Shown: positions 8,633 to 18,375, numbered from the stretch's first letter. The stretch is 64,000 nucleotides of DNA from Shimwellia blattae DSM 4481 = NBRC 105725 (GCF_000262305.1 NC_017910.1:2976001-3040000); one strand, 5' to 3'. Notes: generated from the letters alone by a model not told the origin. Program-made: numbers and translations.

Positions 8633-9997
8633 ATGAACGATAACAAAATGACACCCACTGAGCTGCGGGCCACATGGGGGCTTGGAACCGTGTTCTCACT
8701 GCGCATGCTGGGCATGTTCATGGTGCTGCCGGTTCTGACCACCTGGGGCATGTCACTCCAGGGTGCCAGCGAGGCGCTGATCGGTGTCGCCATCGGCATT
8801 TATGGTCTGGCCCAGGCAATTTTCCAGATCCCCTTTGGCCTGGTCTCTGACCGTGTTGGCCGCAAGCCCTTAATCGTTGGCGGGCTGTTAATTTTTGTAC
8901 TGGGTAGCGTGATTGCCGCCCTCTCCCACTCTATCTGGGGCATTATTCTTGGCCGGGCGCTGCAGGGCTCCGGCGCCATTGCCGCAGCCGTAATGGCGCT
9001 GCTTTCAGATCTCACCCGGGAGCAAAACCGCACCAAGGCCATGGCGTTTATCGGTGTCAGCTTCGGGGTCACCTTCGCCATTGCCATGGTTCTGGGGCCG
9101 GTGATTACCCATGCCCTGGGGCTGCATGCACTGTTCTGGATGATTGCCGCCCTGGCAAGCTGCGGGATCCTGCTCACCCTGTGGGTAGTGCCGGAGAGTA
9201 AAAACCATGTTCTGAACCGCGAATCCGGCATGGTGAAGGGCTGCTTTCGGGCAGTGCTGTTTAACAAAAAGCTGCTGAAACTTAACTTCGGCATTATGTG
9301 CCTGCACATGATGCTGATGGCGACCTTTGTCGCCCTCCCCGGCGAGCTGGAGCTGGCGGGGATGAAAGCGGCACAGCACTGGAAAATCTACCTGTGCACC
9401 ATGCTTATTTCGTTTGTGGCGGTGCTGCCGTTTATTATTTATGCCGAGTCCAGACGCCGCATGAAGCAGGTGTTTATCGGCTGCGTGGCGCTGATCCTGA
9501 CCGGTGAGATTGTGCTCTGGGGGGCGGTGGGGCGTTTCTGGGTACTGGCGCTGGGCGTGCAGCTGTTTTTCCTCGCCTTTAATCTGATGGAGGCCCTGCT
9601 GCCTTCGCTGATCAGCAAAGAGTCCCCGGCGGGATATAAAGGCACGGCGATGGGGGTTTACTCCACCAGCCAGTTCCTCGGGGTGGCGCTGGGCGGGGCC
9701 GCTGGCGGCTGGCTGGCGGGGGCATTCGGCGCCCAGATGGTGTTCCTGGCCGCCGCGTTTCTGGCCACCCTGTGGCTGATGGTCAGCAGCACAATGGAAG
9801 AGCCGCCTTATGTCAGCAGCCTGCGGATAGCCCTGCCCGGGCCGGTCAAAGATCCGGATGCACTACGCGAGCGCCTGCTCGCCCGGCCGGGGATCAGTGA
9901 TGCCATCATCATCAGCGGCGAACAGAGCGCCTACGTGAAGATTGACAGCAAAATCACCAACCGGGTTGAAGTGGAAACCTTCCTGCAAAACGCCTGA
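8633..9997 (+). CDS. yajR: YajR major-facilitator efflux permease
   Basis: 454 residues, identical in length to E. coli YajR. Twelve helices of the drug/H+ antiporter type carry motif A (GLVSDRVGRKPLIVGG, after helix 2). A soluble C-terminal ferredoxin-like YAM domain covers about residues 390-454 (ending KITNRVEVETFLQNA). The substrate is unknown in vivo. It is a single gene with its own terminator, at the same place as in E. coli. Confidence 0.95.
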   Translation: MNDNKMTPTELRATWGLGTVFSLRMLGMFMVLPVLTTWGMSLQGASEALIGVAIGIYGLAQAIFQIPFGLVSDRVGRKPLIVGGLLIFVLGSVIAALSHSIWGIILGRALQGSGAIAAAVMALLSDLTREQNRTKAMAFIGVSFGVTFAIAMVLGPVITHALGLHALFWMIAALASCGILLTLWVVPESKNHVLNRESGMVKGCFRAVLFNKKLLKLNFGIMCLHMMLMATFVALPGELELAGMKAAQHWKIYLCTMLISFVAVLPFIIYAESRRRMKQVFIGCVALILTGEIVLWGAVGRFWVLALGVQLFFLAFNLMEALLPSLISKESPAGYKGTAMGVYSTSQFLGVALGGAAGGWLAGAFGAQMVFLAAAFLATLWLMVSSTMEEPPYVSSLRIALPGPVKDPDALRERLLARPGISDAIIISGEQSAYVKIDSKITNRVEVETFLQNA

Positions 9998-10001
9998 GTA
10001 A

Positions 10002-10024
10002 AAACTCCCCGCCAGGGGAGTTTC
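10002..10024. terminator. Terminator between convergent yajR and yajQ
   Basis: AAACTCCCC (10002-10010) pairs with GGGGAGTTT (10015-10023) around GCCA. It has flanking A and T tracts, so it may serve both genes. Confidence 0.8.
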
Positions 10025-10031
10025 CCCGGGC

Positions 10032-10523
10032 TCAGTCGCGAAAGTTATTAAACTGGAACGGCTGGCCCAGCTTACCGCTGCGCACCAGCTGCATAACCGC
10101 CTGCAGATCATCACGGGACTTACCGGTCACCCGCACCTGGTCGCCCTGGATCTGGGTCTGCACTTTCAGCTTACTGTCTTTGATCATCTTGACGATTTTC
10201 TTCGCCATGGCGCTGTCTATCCCCTGGCGCAGCTTCGCGTTCACGCTCCAGGTTTTACCGCTGTGCTCAAACTCTTCCGGCACCTCAATAGAGCCGCCTT
10301 CAATGCCGCGCTTGAGCAGTTTAGCGCGCAGAATATCCAGTAACTGGTTGACCTGGAAATCAGACTCGCTGACCACCTTAATGGTCTTTTCTTTGTCGTT
10401 CAGTTCAAAACTGGCAGTCACATTACGAAAGTCGAAGCGGGTTTCCAGCTCACGGGTGGCGTTATCCACCGCATTCTGGACTTCCTGAATCTCGACTTCA
10501 GAAACAATATCAAAAGATGGCAT
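10032..10523 (-). CDS. yajQ: YajQ family nucleotide-binding protein
   Basis: 163 residues, the E. coli length, beginning MPSFDIVSEVE and ending GQPFQFNNFRD. It has two ferredoxin-like half domains. The family binds nucleotides; a Xanthomonas member binds cyclic di-GMP, and the enteric protein has been linked to RNA or nucleotide binding. The ATG at 10523 is preceded by GAGGGAGAAG. An in-frame codon at 10583 is rejected because the extra residues are unlike the family. Confidence 0.94.
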   Translation of the reverse strand: MPSFDIVSEVEIQEVQNAVDNATRELETRFDFRNVTASFELNDKEKTIKVVSESDFQVNQLLDILRAKLLKRGIEGGSIEVPEEFEHSGKTWSVNAKLRQGIDSAMAKKIVKMIKDSKLKVQTQIQGDQVRVTGKSRDDLQAVMQLVRSGKLGQPFQFNNFRD

Positions 10524-10664
10524 CTTCGCTTCTCCCTCAGGTTTAACTGGCAAGCATGATACCCGCTGAATGGTACAAAACAACCCGTTAAAGCGGTTAG
10601 CCGCCTATTAGGGCTATAATAGGGGAAATAATAATATCCGTGCCATTCCGGGTAGGGAGGAACA

Positions 10665-11579
10665 ATGAAAATAACCGTTCTGGGCTGTGGCGCTCTCGGG
10701 CAGCTATGGCTGGCGGCGCTTTATAAACAAGGACATGAAGTCCAGGGCTGGCTACGGGTCACACAACCTTATTGTAGCGTCAACCTGATTGACACTGACG
10801 CCAGCGCCTTCAACCAGACACTCACGGCAAACGATCCGGCATTTTTACAGTCCAGCGATCTGCTGCTGGTGACCCTGAAGGCCTGGCAGATTTACGGGGC
10901 GCTGAAAAACCTGCAACCAGACCTGCCCCCCAACTGCCCGATTCTGCTGCTGAATAACGGCATGGGCACCCTCGGGGAGCTGGCCGATTTACCCAATCCA
11001 CTCATCCAGGGTATTACCACCCACGCGGCGCGGCGCGACGGTAATGTGATTATCCACGTGGCGGGCGGGACGACCCACATCGGGCCCGGGAACCCAGCCG
11101 GTAAATCCTACAGTGAGCTTGCCGAGCGGCTGCACCAGGCCCTCCCCGACGTGGCCTGGCATGATGATATCGCCGCCGCCTGCTGGAGAAAACTGGCGGT
11201 AAACTGCGTCATAAACCCGCTTACTGCCCTCTATAACTGCCCGAACGGCGCGCTGATTATGCATCACGATGAGGTCAGCGCCGTCTGCCAGGAAGTGGCG
11301 CAAATTATGGGCCTTGAGGGATACCATACCTCTGGCGAAGGTCTGCTGAGCTATGTGGAGCAGGTGATAGAAAGCACCGGACCGAATATCTCCTCCATGC
11401 TCCAGGACATCCGCCAGCAGCGCCATACGGAAATCGACTATATTACCGGCTATTTACTCCAGCGGGCCCGGGCCCACGGGGTTACGGTGCCGGAAAACCG
11501 GCGCCTGTTTGAAATGATTAAACAAAAGGAAAGTGAATATGAGCGCATCGGCACTGATATGCCTGGCACCTGGCTGTGA
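10665..11579 (+). CDS. panE: 2-dehydropantoate 2-reductase
   Basis: 304 residues. The Rossmann NADPH motif GCGALGQLW stands at residues 7-15. The C-terminal all-helical domain carries the catalytic lysine and asparagine region (CWRKLAVNCVINPLTALY). The enzyme reduces ketopantoate to pantoate in pantothenate and CoA synthesis. The 3' end overlaps yajL by 41 bp, so the two are very likely one transcript. Confidence 0.96.
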   Translation: MKITVLGCGALGQLWLAALYKQGHEVQGWLRVTQPYCSVNLIDTDASAFNQTLTANDPAFLQSSDLLLVTLKAWQIYGALKNLQPDLPPNCPILLLNNGMGTLGELADLPNPLIQGITTHAARRDGNVIIHVAGGTTHIGPGNPAGKSYSELAERLHQALPDVAWHDDIAAACWRKLAVNCVINPLTALYNCPNGALIMHHDEVSAVCQEVAQIMGLEGYHTSGEGLLSYVEQVIESTGPNISSMLQDIRQQRHTEIDYITGYLLQRARAHGVTVPENRRLFEMIKQKESEYERIGTDMPGTWL

Positions 11580-12129
11580 AGAGACCGAGGCCGTCACCAC
11601 CATTGACCTGCTGGTCCGGGCCGGGATCCAGGTCACCACGGCCAGTGTCGCCAGCGACGGGAGCCTGGTTATCCCCTGCTCCCGGGGGGTGAAGCTGCTG
11701 GCGGATGCACCGCTGGTTAACGTGGCCGACGGCGATTTTGACGTTATCGTCCTGCCCGGCGGCCTGCAGGGGGCCCGGAATCTGCACGACAGCCTGCTCC
11801 TGGTGGAGACGGTGCGCCAGTTTCATCTCTCCGGGCGGATTGTGGCCGCTATCTGTGCGGCTCCGGGCATGGTGCTGATCCCCCATGATATTTTTACCCC
11901 GGGGAACATGACCGGCTTTCCGGGCCTGAAAGAGACTATCCCCGCCGACCGCTGGATGGACAAACGCTGCTATTACGACGAGCGCGTAAAACTGCTCACC
12001 AGCCAGGGGCCGGGCACCAGTATTGATTTTGCGCTGAAGATTATCGACCTGCTGGCAGGCAAAGAAAAAGCCGCCGAGGTGGCGGCTCAGTTAGTGCTGG
12101 CGGCGGGGATCTACAACTACGCAGATTAA
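11539..12129 (+). CDS. yajL: YajL (DJ-1/ThiJ family) oxidative-stress chaperone/deglycase
   Basis: 196 residues. The nucleophile elbow AAICAAPG contains the conserved oxidisable cysteine (equivalent to Cys106), and the N-terminal Glu that tunes it lies in CLAPGCEETEAVT. The DJ-1/PfpI fold is intact to the last residues (AAGIYNY). E. coli YajL protects proteins from oxidative and dicarbonyl damage; its deglycase activity is debated. The ATG at 11539 is preferred to a GTG six bases upstream because it fits the AAAGGA spacing and the E. coli start. Position 13 is Cys where E. coli has Ser. Confidence 0.95.
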   Translation: MSASALICLAPGCEETEAVTTIDLLVRAGIQVTTASVASDGSLVIPCSRGVKLLADAPLVNVADGDFDVIVLPGGLQGARNLHDSLLLVETVRQFHLSGRIVAAICAAPGMVLIPHDIFTPGNMTGFPGLKETIPADRWMDKRCYYDERVKLLTSQGPGTSIDFALKIIDLLAGKEKAAEVAAQLVLAAGIYNYAD

Positions 12130-12139
12130 CCCCGCGCCG

Positions 12140-12161
12140 GTGTGGCCCGGGCGGGCCACAC
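12140..12161. terminator. Hairpin between convergent yajL and thiI
   Basis: A 9-bp perfect stem (12140-12148 with 12153-12161) and 4-nt loop lies between the two stop codons. There is no U tract on either strand, so whether it terminates intrinsically is uncertain. Confidence 0.45.
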
Positions 12162-12166
12162 CACGG

Positions 12167-13615
12167 TTACGGGCGGTAAACCTTCACATTGTTAAAGCCC
12201 TGCTCGCGCAGATACAGCGCCTGCAGGCGGCTCATTACCCCACGCTCACACCACAGCAGGTAGGTTTTGCTCTGGTCAAGATCGCCAAATTTGGTGCTCA
12301 GCTTGTAGAACGGCAGCCCCACCACGGAGACCTCCTCCACCCGGAGCGGTTTTTCATCCTGCTCATCCACCGAGCGGATATCGAGGATAACGTCATCCGG
12401 CCCAAAGCCGCTTACGGTCTCGACCTCAACCACGCTCTCTGTGGTCTGCTTGCCAATTTCGCGGATATCGACATTCACCGCCTCTTCCACAACTTTGTCG
12501 AGGATGGCGAAATCAAAGTGTGCTTCTTCCGCTTCAATCCGCGCTTTTACCGCTTTCACCGTCGGGCTTTTGGAGATAACACCGCAATATTCCGGCATGG
12601 TGCGGGCAAAATCTTCGGTGCCAATCTCGCGCGCCAGATTGATGATGTGCTCTTTATCGTGGGAGATAAGCGGGCGCAGGATAAGCGTGTCAGAGACGTT
12701 ATCAATCAGCCGCAGGTTGGTCAGGGTCTGGCTGGAGACCTGGCCCAGCGCCTCCCCGGTGACCAGGGCCTGCACGCCGTAGCGCTCCGCCACTTTAGAA
12801 GCGGCACGCACCATCATGCGCTTGAGGACCACGCCCATCTGGCCGTCGTCCACTTTTTCGAGGATCTCCCCCACCACCGGTTCAAAGTTGATCGCCACAA
12901 AGCGCACCCGGTGGGAGCTGCCAAAGCGGTTCCACAAATAGTGGGCCACCTGTTTAACGCCAATCTCGTGCGCGGCCCCGCCCAGGTTAAAGAAGCAGTA
13001 GTGCACCCGGCAGCCGCGGCGCATCAGCATATAACTAGAGACCCCGGAGTCAAACCCGCCGGAAATCAGCGACAGGACATCTTCCTGCGTCCCGATGGGG
13101 AAGCCGCCAATCCCTTCATAGCGCCCTTTCACCAGCAGCAGGCGATCGTCTTCAATTTCCAGATTCACCGTCACATCCGGGTGGGTGAGCTTCACCCGGG
13201 CCGATTCGATATGCTGGTTCAGGCCGCCGCCAACGTAGCGCTCAGCCTCTATGGAGGTAAATTCGTGCTTGCCGCGGCGTTTAACCCGCACGCAGAAGGT
13301 TTTCCCTTCCAGGCGCTCCCGGTACAGCTCCAGCGCCTGCTCAAAAATATCGTGCAGCGAGGTGAACGGCACGTCGTCCACATCCAGGATATGGTGGATC
13401 CCCGGTATGCGTGTCAGCGCGTCGCGGATCGCCGTTTTCTGATTTTCGTCTTTGGCGCGAACCACAATGTGATCCCAGTGGCGGACCACGGCCAGCTCTT
13501 CATCGTAATGTTTCAGGACGTTGCGAATATTCCCGGTCAGGATTTTGATAAAGCGCAGCCGCACCGACTGGCTTTTGATGGTGATTTCCGGGAATAATTT
13601 AATGATAAACTTCAT
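12167..13615 (-). CDS. thiI: tRNA 4-thiouridine synthase / sulfurtransferase ThiI
   Basis: 482 residues, exactly the E. coli length. It runs N-terminal ferredoxin-like and THUMP domains (about 1-165), a PP-loop AMP-forming domain with SGGFDSGVSSYML (about 180-195), and a C-terminal rhodanese domain with catalytic cysteine in LLWCERGVMS. It makes s4U8 in tRNA and passes sulfur to ThiS for thiamine thiazole synthesis. The ATG at 13615 matches the family start MKFIIKLFPEITIKS. The gene is divergent from xseB. Confidence 0.97.
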   Translation of the reverse strand: MKFIIKLFPEITIKSQSVRLRFIKILTGNIRNVLKHYDEELAVVRHWDHIVVRAKDENQKTAIRDALTRIPGIHHILDVDDVPFTSLHDIFEQALELYRERLEGKTFCVRVKRRGKHEFTSIEAERYVGGGLNQHIESARVKLTHPDVTVNLEIEDDRLLLVKGRYEGIGGFPIGTQEDVLSLISGGFDSGVSSYMLMRRGCRVHYCFFNLGGAAHEIGVKQVAHYLWNRFGSSHRVRFVAINFEPVVGEILEKVDDGQMGVVLKRMMVRAASKVAERYGVQALVTGEALGQVSSQTLTNLRLIDNVSDTLILRPLISHDKEHIINLAREIGTEDFARTMPEYCGVISKSPTVKAVKARIEAEEAHFDFAILDKVVEEAVNVDIREIGKQTTESVVEVETVSGFGPDDVILDIRSVDEQDEKPLRVEEVSVVGLPFYKLSTKFGDLDQSKTYLLWCERGVMSRLQALYLREQGFNNVKVYRP

Positions 13616-13841
13616 GGCGACTAAGTATTCGTTGGTCAGCCATGCAAGGGTAAAATCCGCTGGCTGAAGACAGTAAACAGGCAGGAACACCACCGGTGCC
13701 TGCCTCCAAAGCGCGCAAGTATATCACTGTTGTGAGACGGCGCACACAACCAACCTATTAAGGCTTATTTGCTTATCTCAGGGTTCTGGTTACCATACTG
13801 CTTCACAAAATGATAACTACTTACCGGGTTAAAGATTTACC

Positions 13842-14084
13842 ATGGCGAAGAAAAACGACACCCCTGCCAGTTTTGAAAGCGCACTGCAGGAGCTGGAACA
13901 GATAGTCGCCCGTCTGGAAAGCGGCGATTTACCCCTGGAGAGCGCCCTGACCGAGTTCGAACGCGGCATTCAGCTGGCGCGCCAGGGGCAGGTAAAGCTC
14001 CAGCAGGCTGAGCAGCGGGTGCAGATCCTGCTCAGCGACAACGAAGACGCCCCGCTCACCCCTTTTACACCGGACGCTGAGTAA
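13842..14084 (+). CDS. xseB: Exodeoxyribonuclease VII small subunit
   Basis: 80 residues forming two amphipathic helices: FESALQELEQIVARLESGDL then LTEFERGIQLARQGQ. XseB binds several-fold to XseA in the single-strand exonuclease VII. Its TAA stop shares its last base with the ispA start codon, the usual xseB-ispA-dxs arrangement. Confidence 0.97.
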   Translation: MAKKNDTPASFESALQELEQIVARLESGDLPLESALTEFERGIQLARQGQVKLQQAEQRVQILLSDNEDAPLTPFTPDAE

Positions 14085-14986
14085 TGGATTTTACCCAACA
14101 GCTACAGGCCCAGGCTTTACGGGCCAATCAGGCACTGATTCGTTTTATCGCCCCCCTGCCATTTCAGAACAGTCCACTGGTTGAGTGCATGAACTATGGC
14201 ACACTGCTGGGCGGAAAACGGCTGCGTCCGTTTCTGGTGTATGCGACCGGCGATATGTTCGGGGTCTCCCCGGCGGCGCTGGATGTTCCGGCAGCGGCCA
14301 TTGAGTGCATTCACGCCTATTCGCTGATCCACGACGATCTTCCCGCCATGGACGACGACGATCTGCGCCGTGGTCAGCCCACCTGCCATATTAAATTTGG
14401 CGAGGCCAGCGCGATCCTTGCCGGGGATGCCCTGCAAACCCTGGCGTTTTCTATACTGTCTGATGGCGACATGGAAAATGTGGCGCTCAGCTCGCGGCTG
14501 GCGATGATCTCAGAACTGGCCCGGGCCAGTGGCGTTGCCGGAATGTGTGGCGGGCAGGCGCTGGATCTGGCGGCGGAAGGCCAGGGGGTAGATCTCACCA
14601 CCCTGGAGCAAATCCACCGCCACAAGACCGGTATGCTGATCCGCGCCGCCGTGCGGATGGGCGCGCTGGCCGCCGGTGAACCAGGCCGCCAGGCATTACC
14701 GCTGCTGGATCGCTACGCAGACTGTATCGGGCTGGCCTTTCAGGTCCAGGATGACATTCTGGATGTGGTAGGCGATACTGCCGTGCTCGGAAAGCGCCAG
14801 GGCTCTGATCAACACCTGGGAAAAAGCACCTACCCCGCATTACTGGGGCTGGAACAGGCCAGAGCGAAAGCCCATGACCTCTACCTTAACGCCTGCCAGG
14901 CGCTGGAAACCCTCGCGGCGCAGCAGCCCCTGGACACCACCACACTGGAAGCGTTAGCCCGATATATTGTTCAGCGTGACAAATAA
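14084..14986 (+). CDS. ispA: Farnesyl diphosphate synthase (geranyltranstransferase)
   Basis: 300 residues. The first aspartate-rich motif is in HDDLPAMDDDDLRRG (about residues 84-98) and the second is QDDILDVVGD (about 222-231), the metal-diphosphate binding pair of short-chain trans-prenyltransferases. It condenses IPP with DMAPP and GPP to give FPP for ubiquinone, haem O and undecaprenyl lipids. It is translationally coupled to xseB and followed after 17 bp by dxs. Confidence 0.97.
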   Translation: MDFTQQLQAQALRANQALIRFIAPLPFQNSPLVECMNYGTLLGGKRLRPFLVYATGDMFGVSPAALDVPAAAIECIHAYSLIHDDLPAMDDDDLRRGQPTCHIKFGEASAILAGDALQTLAFSILSDGDMENVALSSRLAMISELARASGVAGMCGGQALDLAAEGQGVDLTTLEQIHRHKTGMLIRAAVRMGALAAGEPGRQALPLLDRYADCIGLAFQVQDDILDVVGDTAVLGKRQGSDQHLGKSTYPALLGLEQARAKAHDLYLNACQALETLAAQQPLDTTTLEALARYIVQRDK

Positions 14987-15003
14987 CACATAATGAGTCT
15001 GTG

Positions 15004-16866
15004 ATGAGTTTTGATATTGCCAAATACCCCACTCTGGCGCTGGTAGAGTCCACTGAGGAACTGCGTCTGATCCCCAAAGAGACGCTGCCCAAATTATGCG
15101 ACGAGCTGCGTCGCTACCTGCTGGACAGCGTAAGCCGCTCCAGTGGACATTTTGCTTCCGGGCTCGGGACTGTCGAGCTCACCGTAGCACTGCATTATGT
15201 CTATAACACCCCTTTTGACCAGTTGATCTGGGATGTGGGCCACCAGGCGTATCCGCATAAAATTCTTACCGGCCGCCGGGACAAAATCGGCACGATTCGC
15301 CAGAAAGGCGGGCTGCACCCCTTTCCCTGGCGCCAGGAGAGCGACTATGACGTGCTGAGCGTTGGTCACTCGTCCACCTCCATCAGCGCCGGTATCGGCA
15401 TTGCGGTAGCCGCCGCCAGAGAAGGCAAAGACAGGCGCACAGTGTGTGTCATCGGCGACGGGGCTATCACCGCAGGTATGGCGTTTGAGGCCATGAACCA
15501 CGCCGGGGATATTCGCCCGGATATGCTGGTTATCCTCAACGACAACGAAATGTCCATCTCGGAGAATGTCGGCGCCCTGAATAACCACCTGGCGCAGTTA
15601 CTCTCCGGGAAGCTCTACTCTTCCCTGCGCGAAGGGGGCAAGAAAGTCTTCTCCGGCGTTCCGCCAATTAAAGAGCTGCTCAAACGCACCGAAGAGCACA
15701 TTAAAGGCATGGTGGTGCCGGGCACGCTCTTTGAAGAGCTGGGCTTTAACTATATTGGCCCGGTAGACGGCCACGATGTGCTGGGGCTGGTCAACACCCT
15801 GAAAAATATGCGCGACCTGAAAGGCCCGCAGTTTTTACACATCATGACCAAAAAGGGCCGCGGCTACGCACCGGCGGAGAAAGACCCCATCAGCTACCAC
15901 GCGGTGCCGAAGTTTGACCCCCAAAGCGGTCACTTACCCAAGAGCACCAACAGCACCCCGAGCTACTCAAAAATCTTCGGCGACTGGCTGTGTGAAACCG
16001 CCGCCACAGACGACAAGCTGATGGCCATCACCCCGGCGATGCGTGAAGGCTCAGGGATGGTGGAATTTTCCCGTAAATTCCCGGATCAGTATTTCGATGT
16101 GGCCATTGCCGAGCAACACGCGGTGACCTTCGCTGCCGGTCTGGCTATCGGCGGCTATAAACCGGTGGTGGCTATCTACTCCACCTTTTTGCAGCGCGCC
16201 TATGATCAGGTGATCCACGATGTGGCTATCCAGAAGCTGCCGGTGCTGTTTGCCATCGACCGGGCCGGGATTGTCGGGGCAGACGGCCAGACCCACCAGG
16301 GGGCGTTTGATTTGTCCTTCCTGCGCTGCATTCCGGACATGGTGATAATGACCCCCAGCGATGAAAACGAATGCCGCCAGATGCTCTATACCGGCTACCA
16401 CTACGAAAAAGGCCCCACCGCCGTGCGCTACCCGCGCGGTAATGTGTCCGGCGTGGCGTTGCAGCCGCTGGCCGCGTTACCCATCGGTAAAGGGGTGATT
16501 AAACGGGAAGGGAAAAAACTGGCGATCCTCAACTTCGGCACCCTGATTGATGAGGCCCGGAAAGTGGCCGATACGCTGGATGCCACCCTGGTTGATATGC
16601 GTTTTGTAAAACCCCTCGACGAGGCGCTGATCCTTGAGATGGCCGCCCGCCACGAGGCGCTGATAACCCTTGAAGAGAACGCCATTATGGGCGGTGCCGG
16701 TAGCGGCGTAAACGAAGTACTGATGGCTCACCGTCGCCCGGTGCCGGTGCTCAACCTGGGCCTGCCGGACCACTTCATTCCCCAGGGAACCCAGGACGAA
16801 GCCCGGGCCGATGCGGGCCTGCAAAGCGACGCCATCCTGAGCCGGATTAACAGCTGGCTTTCCTGA
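15004..16866 (+). CDS. dxs: 1-deoxy-D-xylulose-5-phosphate synthase
   Basis: 620 residues. The thiamine diphosphate motif is GDGAITAGMAFEAMN (about 152-166). The transketolase central domain has the catalytic glutamate in VAIAEQHAVTFAAGLA, and a C-terminal domain follows. It condenses pyruvate and glyceraldehyde 3-phosphate, the first step of the MEP isoprenoid pathway, and so feeds the IspA enzyme encoded just upstream. An upstream GTG at 15001 is in frame; the ATG at 15004 matches the known start MSFDIAKYPTLALV. E. coli yajO, which follows dxs there, is absent. Confidence 0.97.
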   Translation: MSFDIAKYPTLALVESTEELRLIPKETLPKLCDELRRYLLDSVSRSSGHFASGLGTVELTVALHYVYNTPFDQLIWDVGHQAYPHKILTGRRDKIGTIRQKGGLHPFPWRQESDYDVLSVGHSSTSISAGIGIAVAAAREGKDRRTVCVIGDGAITAGMAFEAMNHAGDIRPDMLVILNDNEMSISENVGALNNHLAQLLSGKLYSSLREGGKKVFSGVPPIKELLKRTEEHIKGMVVPGTLFEELGFNYIGPVDGHDVLGLVNTLKNMRDLKGPQFLHIMTKKGRGYAPAEKDPISYHAVPKFDPQSGHLPKSTNSTPSYSKIFGDWLCETAATDDKLMAITPAMREGSGMVEFSRKFPDQYFDVAIAEQHAVTFAAGLAIGGYKPVVAIYSTFLQRAYDQVIHDVAIQKLPVLFAIDRAGIVGADGQTHQGAFDLSFLRCIPDMVIMTPSDENECRQMLYTGYHYEKGPTAVRYPRGNVSGVALQPLAALPIGKGVIKREGKKLAILNFGTLIDEARKVADTLDATLVDMRFVKPLDEALILEMAARHEALITLEENAIMGGAGSGVNEVLMAHRRPVPVLNLGLPDHFIPQGTQDEARADAGLQSDAILSRINSWLS

Positions 16867-16873
16867 GACAGCT

Positions 16874-16905
16874 CCCCGCAGATGCCCGGCATCTGCGGGG
16901 GTTTT
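16874..16905 (+). terminator. Terminator after dxs
   Basis: A long GC-rich stem of about 12 bp (16874-16885 with 16889-16900) has a very small loop, followed by GTTTT. The pgpA stop lies 11 bp beyond, so it may also serve the opposing operon. Confidence 0.75.
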
Positions 16906-16916
16906 ACCTTGTGCCG

Positions 16917-17420
16917 TCAGCCGTAATAGTGGCCTGCCAGAAAGATAATCCCGGCAGAGATGATCCCGGCTACAATATCATCCACCATAATGCCAAGCCC
17001 GCCGTGAACATTGCGGTCAAACCAGCGCACCGGCCAGGGTTTCCACATATCCAGCACGCGAAACACCACAAAGCCTGCCAGCACCCACTGCCAGTTATAG
17101 AGCGGCAAGGCTGCCAGGGTTATCCACATCCCGACAAACTCGTCCCAGACGATACTGCCGTGGTCGTGAACCCCCATATCCCGGGCGGTAACGTGGCACA
17201 GATAGATACCGATACCGGCCGCAACCAGCACCACCAGCCAGTACATCGGCCAGGGCAGCATAATCAGCAGGCACCAGAACGGGATAGACGCCAGCGAGCC
17301 CATGGTGCCCGGCACCACCGGGCTCAGGCCACTGCCGAAGCCGGTAGCCAGTAAATGCCAGGGGTTGGCTAAATTCAGGCGTTGTTTCGCCAGTTGTTTA
17401 TCGCGCTGCGAAATGGTCAT
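16917..17420 (-). CDS. pgpA: Phosphatidylglycerophosphatase A
   Basis: 167 residues with four hydrophobic helices and the family signatures GTMGSLASIPFW, HDHGSIVWDEFVGMWIT and DRNVHGGLGIMVDDIVAG. It removes the phosphate from phosphatidylglycerol phosphate in the inner membrane. The start at 17420 (MTISQRDKQ) matches E. coli; a second ATG at 17432 would add MKKV. Either way the gene overlaps the end of thiL by 20-35 bp. It is the last gene of the nrdR-to-pgpA operon. Confidence 0.94.
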   Translation of the reverse strand: MTISQRDKQLAKQRLNLANPWHLLATGFGSGLSPVVPGTMGSLASIPFWCLLIMLPWPMYWLVVLVAAGIGIYLCHVTARDMGVHDHGSIVWDEFVGMWITLAALPLYNWQWVLAGFVVFRVLDMWKPWPVRWFDRNVHGGLGIMVDDIVAGIISAGIIFLAGHYYG

Positions 17421-18375
17421 AACCTTTTTCATCCACAGTTACCGGCTCACCGTGACGGGTATAGACCAGCCCGTCCGATGGCGCACACATTTGCCCGATA
17501 CAGGTAAACGCCACCCCAAGATGGCCCAGCGCCACATCCAGCGCCCCGCGGTTGAGCTCCGGTACGGTGAAGCACAACTCATAATCTTCCCCGCCGCTCA
17601 GCGCCCAGCCGAGTGCCTGGGCGGGCGGGACAGATTCACGCAGCGCCGCCGAGAGCGGCAGCGCCTCAAGATCAATGCGCGCGCCGCACTGGCTGGCCGT
17701 AAGAATATGGCCCAGATCAGAGGCCAGACCGTCCGAGAGGTCAATGGCGCTGCTGGCCAGATCCCGCAGCCCCTGCCCCTGCAAAATACGCGGTGTTGGC
17801 CGTAAATGGCGCTGCACCAGATAGTCGCGGGCCGCCTTATCATTTACCGTAAGCCGCTGCTGCAATACCGCAAGCCCGGCGGCGCTGTCCCCCAGGGTGC
17901 CGGTCACGTAGATCCAGTCACCGGGTTTTGCCCCGCTGCGGGTCAGCGCCCGCCCGGCCGGTATCAGCCCGTGGATCCCGAGCGTCATAGAAAGCGGGCC
18001 ACGGGTGGTATCGCCACCAATAAGCTGCATATCGTAATAGTTGAGCAGTTCAAACAGGCTGTCGCTGAAGGCTTCCAGCCAGGGCTCATCGACCCCGGGC
18101 AGGGTCAGCGCCAGGGTCAGCCAGGCAGGATCGGCACCCATTGCCGCCAGATCGCTTAAGTTCACCGCCAGGGCTTTGTAGCCCAGGTCTGCCGGGTCAA
18201 TATCGGCAAGAAAATGAATGCCGGAGACCAGCGTATCGGTACTGATAGCCAGCTGTTGCTTATCCGGGACGGTGAGCAGTGCGCAATCATCGCCAATGCC
18301 GGTATCGACATCTGCACGGGCACGGCGTACCCGGTCAAAATAACGGGCAATCAGGGAAAACTCGCCACAAGCCAT
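17398..18375 (-). CDS. thiL: Thiamine monophosphate kinase
   Basis: 325 residues, the E. coli length, of the PurM/HypE ATP-binding fold. Conserved parts are GIGDDCALL (metal and ATP contacts, about 26-34), STDTLVSGIHF, LIGGDTTRGP and the C-terminal SGGEDYELCFTV. It phosphorylates thiamine monophosphate to the diphosphate cofactor. It lies downstream of nusB and overlaps pgpA. Confidence 0.97.
   Translation of the reverse strand: MACGEFSLIARYFDRVRRARADVDTGIGDDCALLTVPDKQQLAISTDTLVSGIHFLADIDPADLGYKALAVNLSDLAAMGADPAWLTLALTLPGVDEPWLEAFSDSLFELLNYYDMQLIGGDTTRGPLSMTLGIHGLIPAGRALTRSGAKPGDWIYVTGTLGDSAAGLAVLQQRLTVNDKAARDYLVQRHLRPTPRILQGQGLRDLASSAIDLSDGLASDLGHILTASQCGARIDLEALPLSAALRESVPPAQALGWALSGGEDYELCFTVPELNRGALDVALGHLGVAFTCIGQMCAPSDGLVYTRHGEPVTVDEKGYDHFAAR

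Noticed and set aside
12140..13597. Open frame of 485 codons antisense to thiI
   Set aside because: It mirrors the well-supported thiI codons and has no ribosome site or family resemblance.
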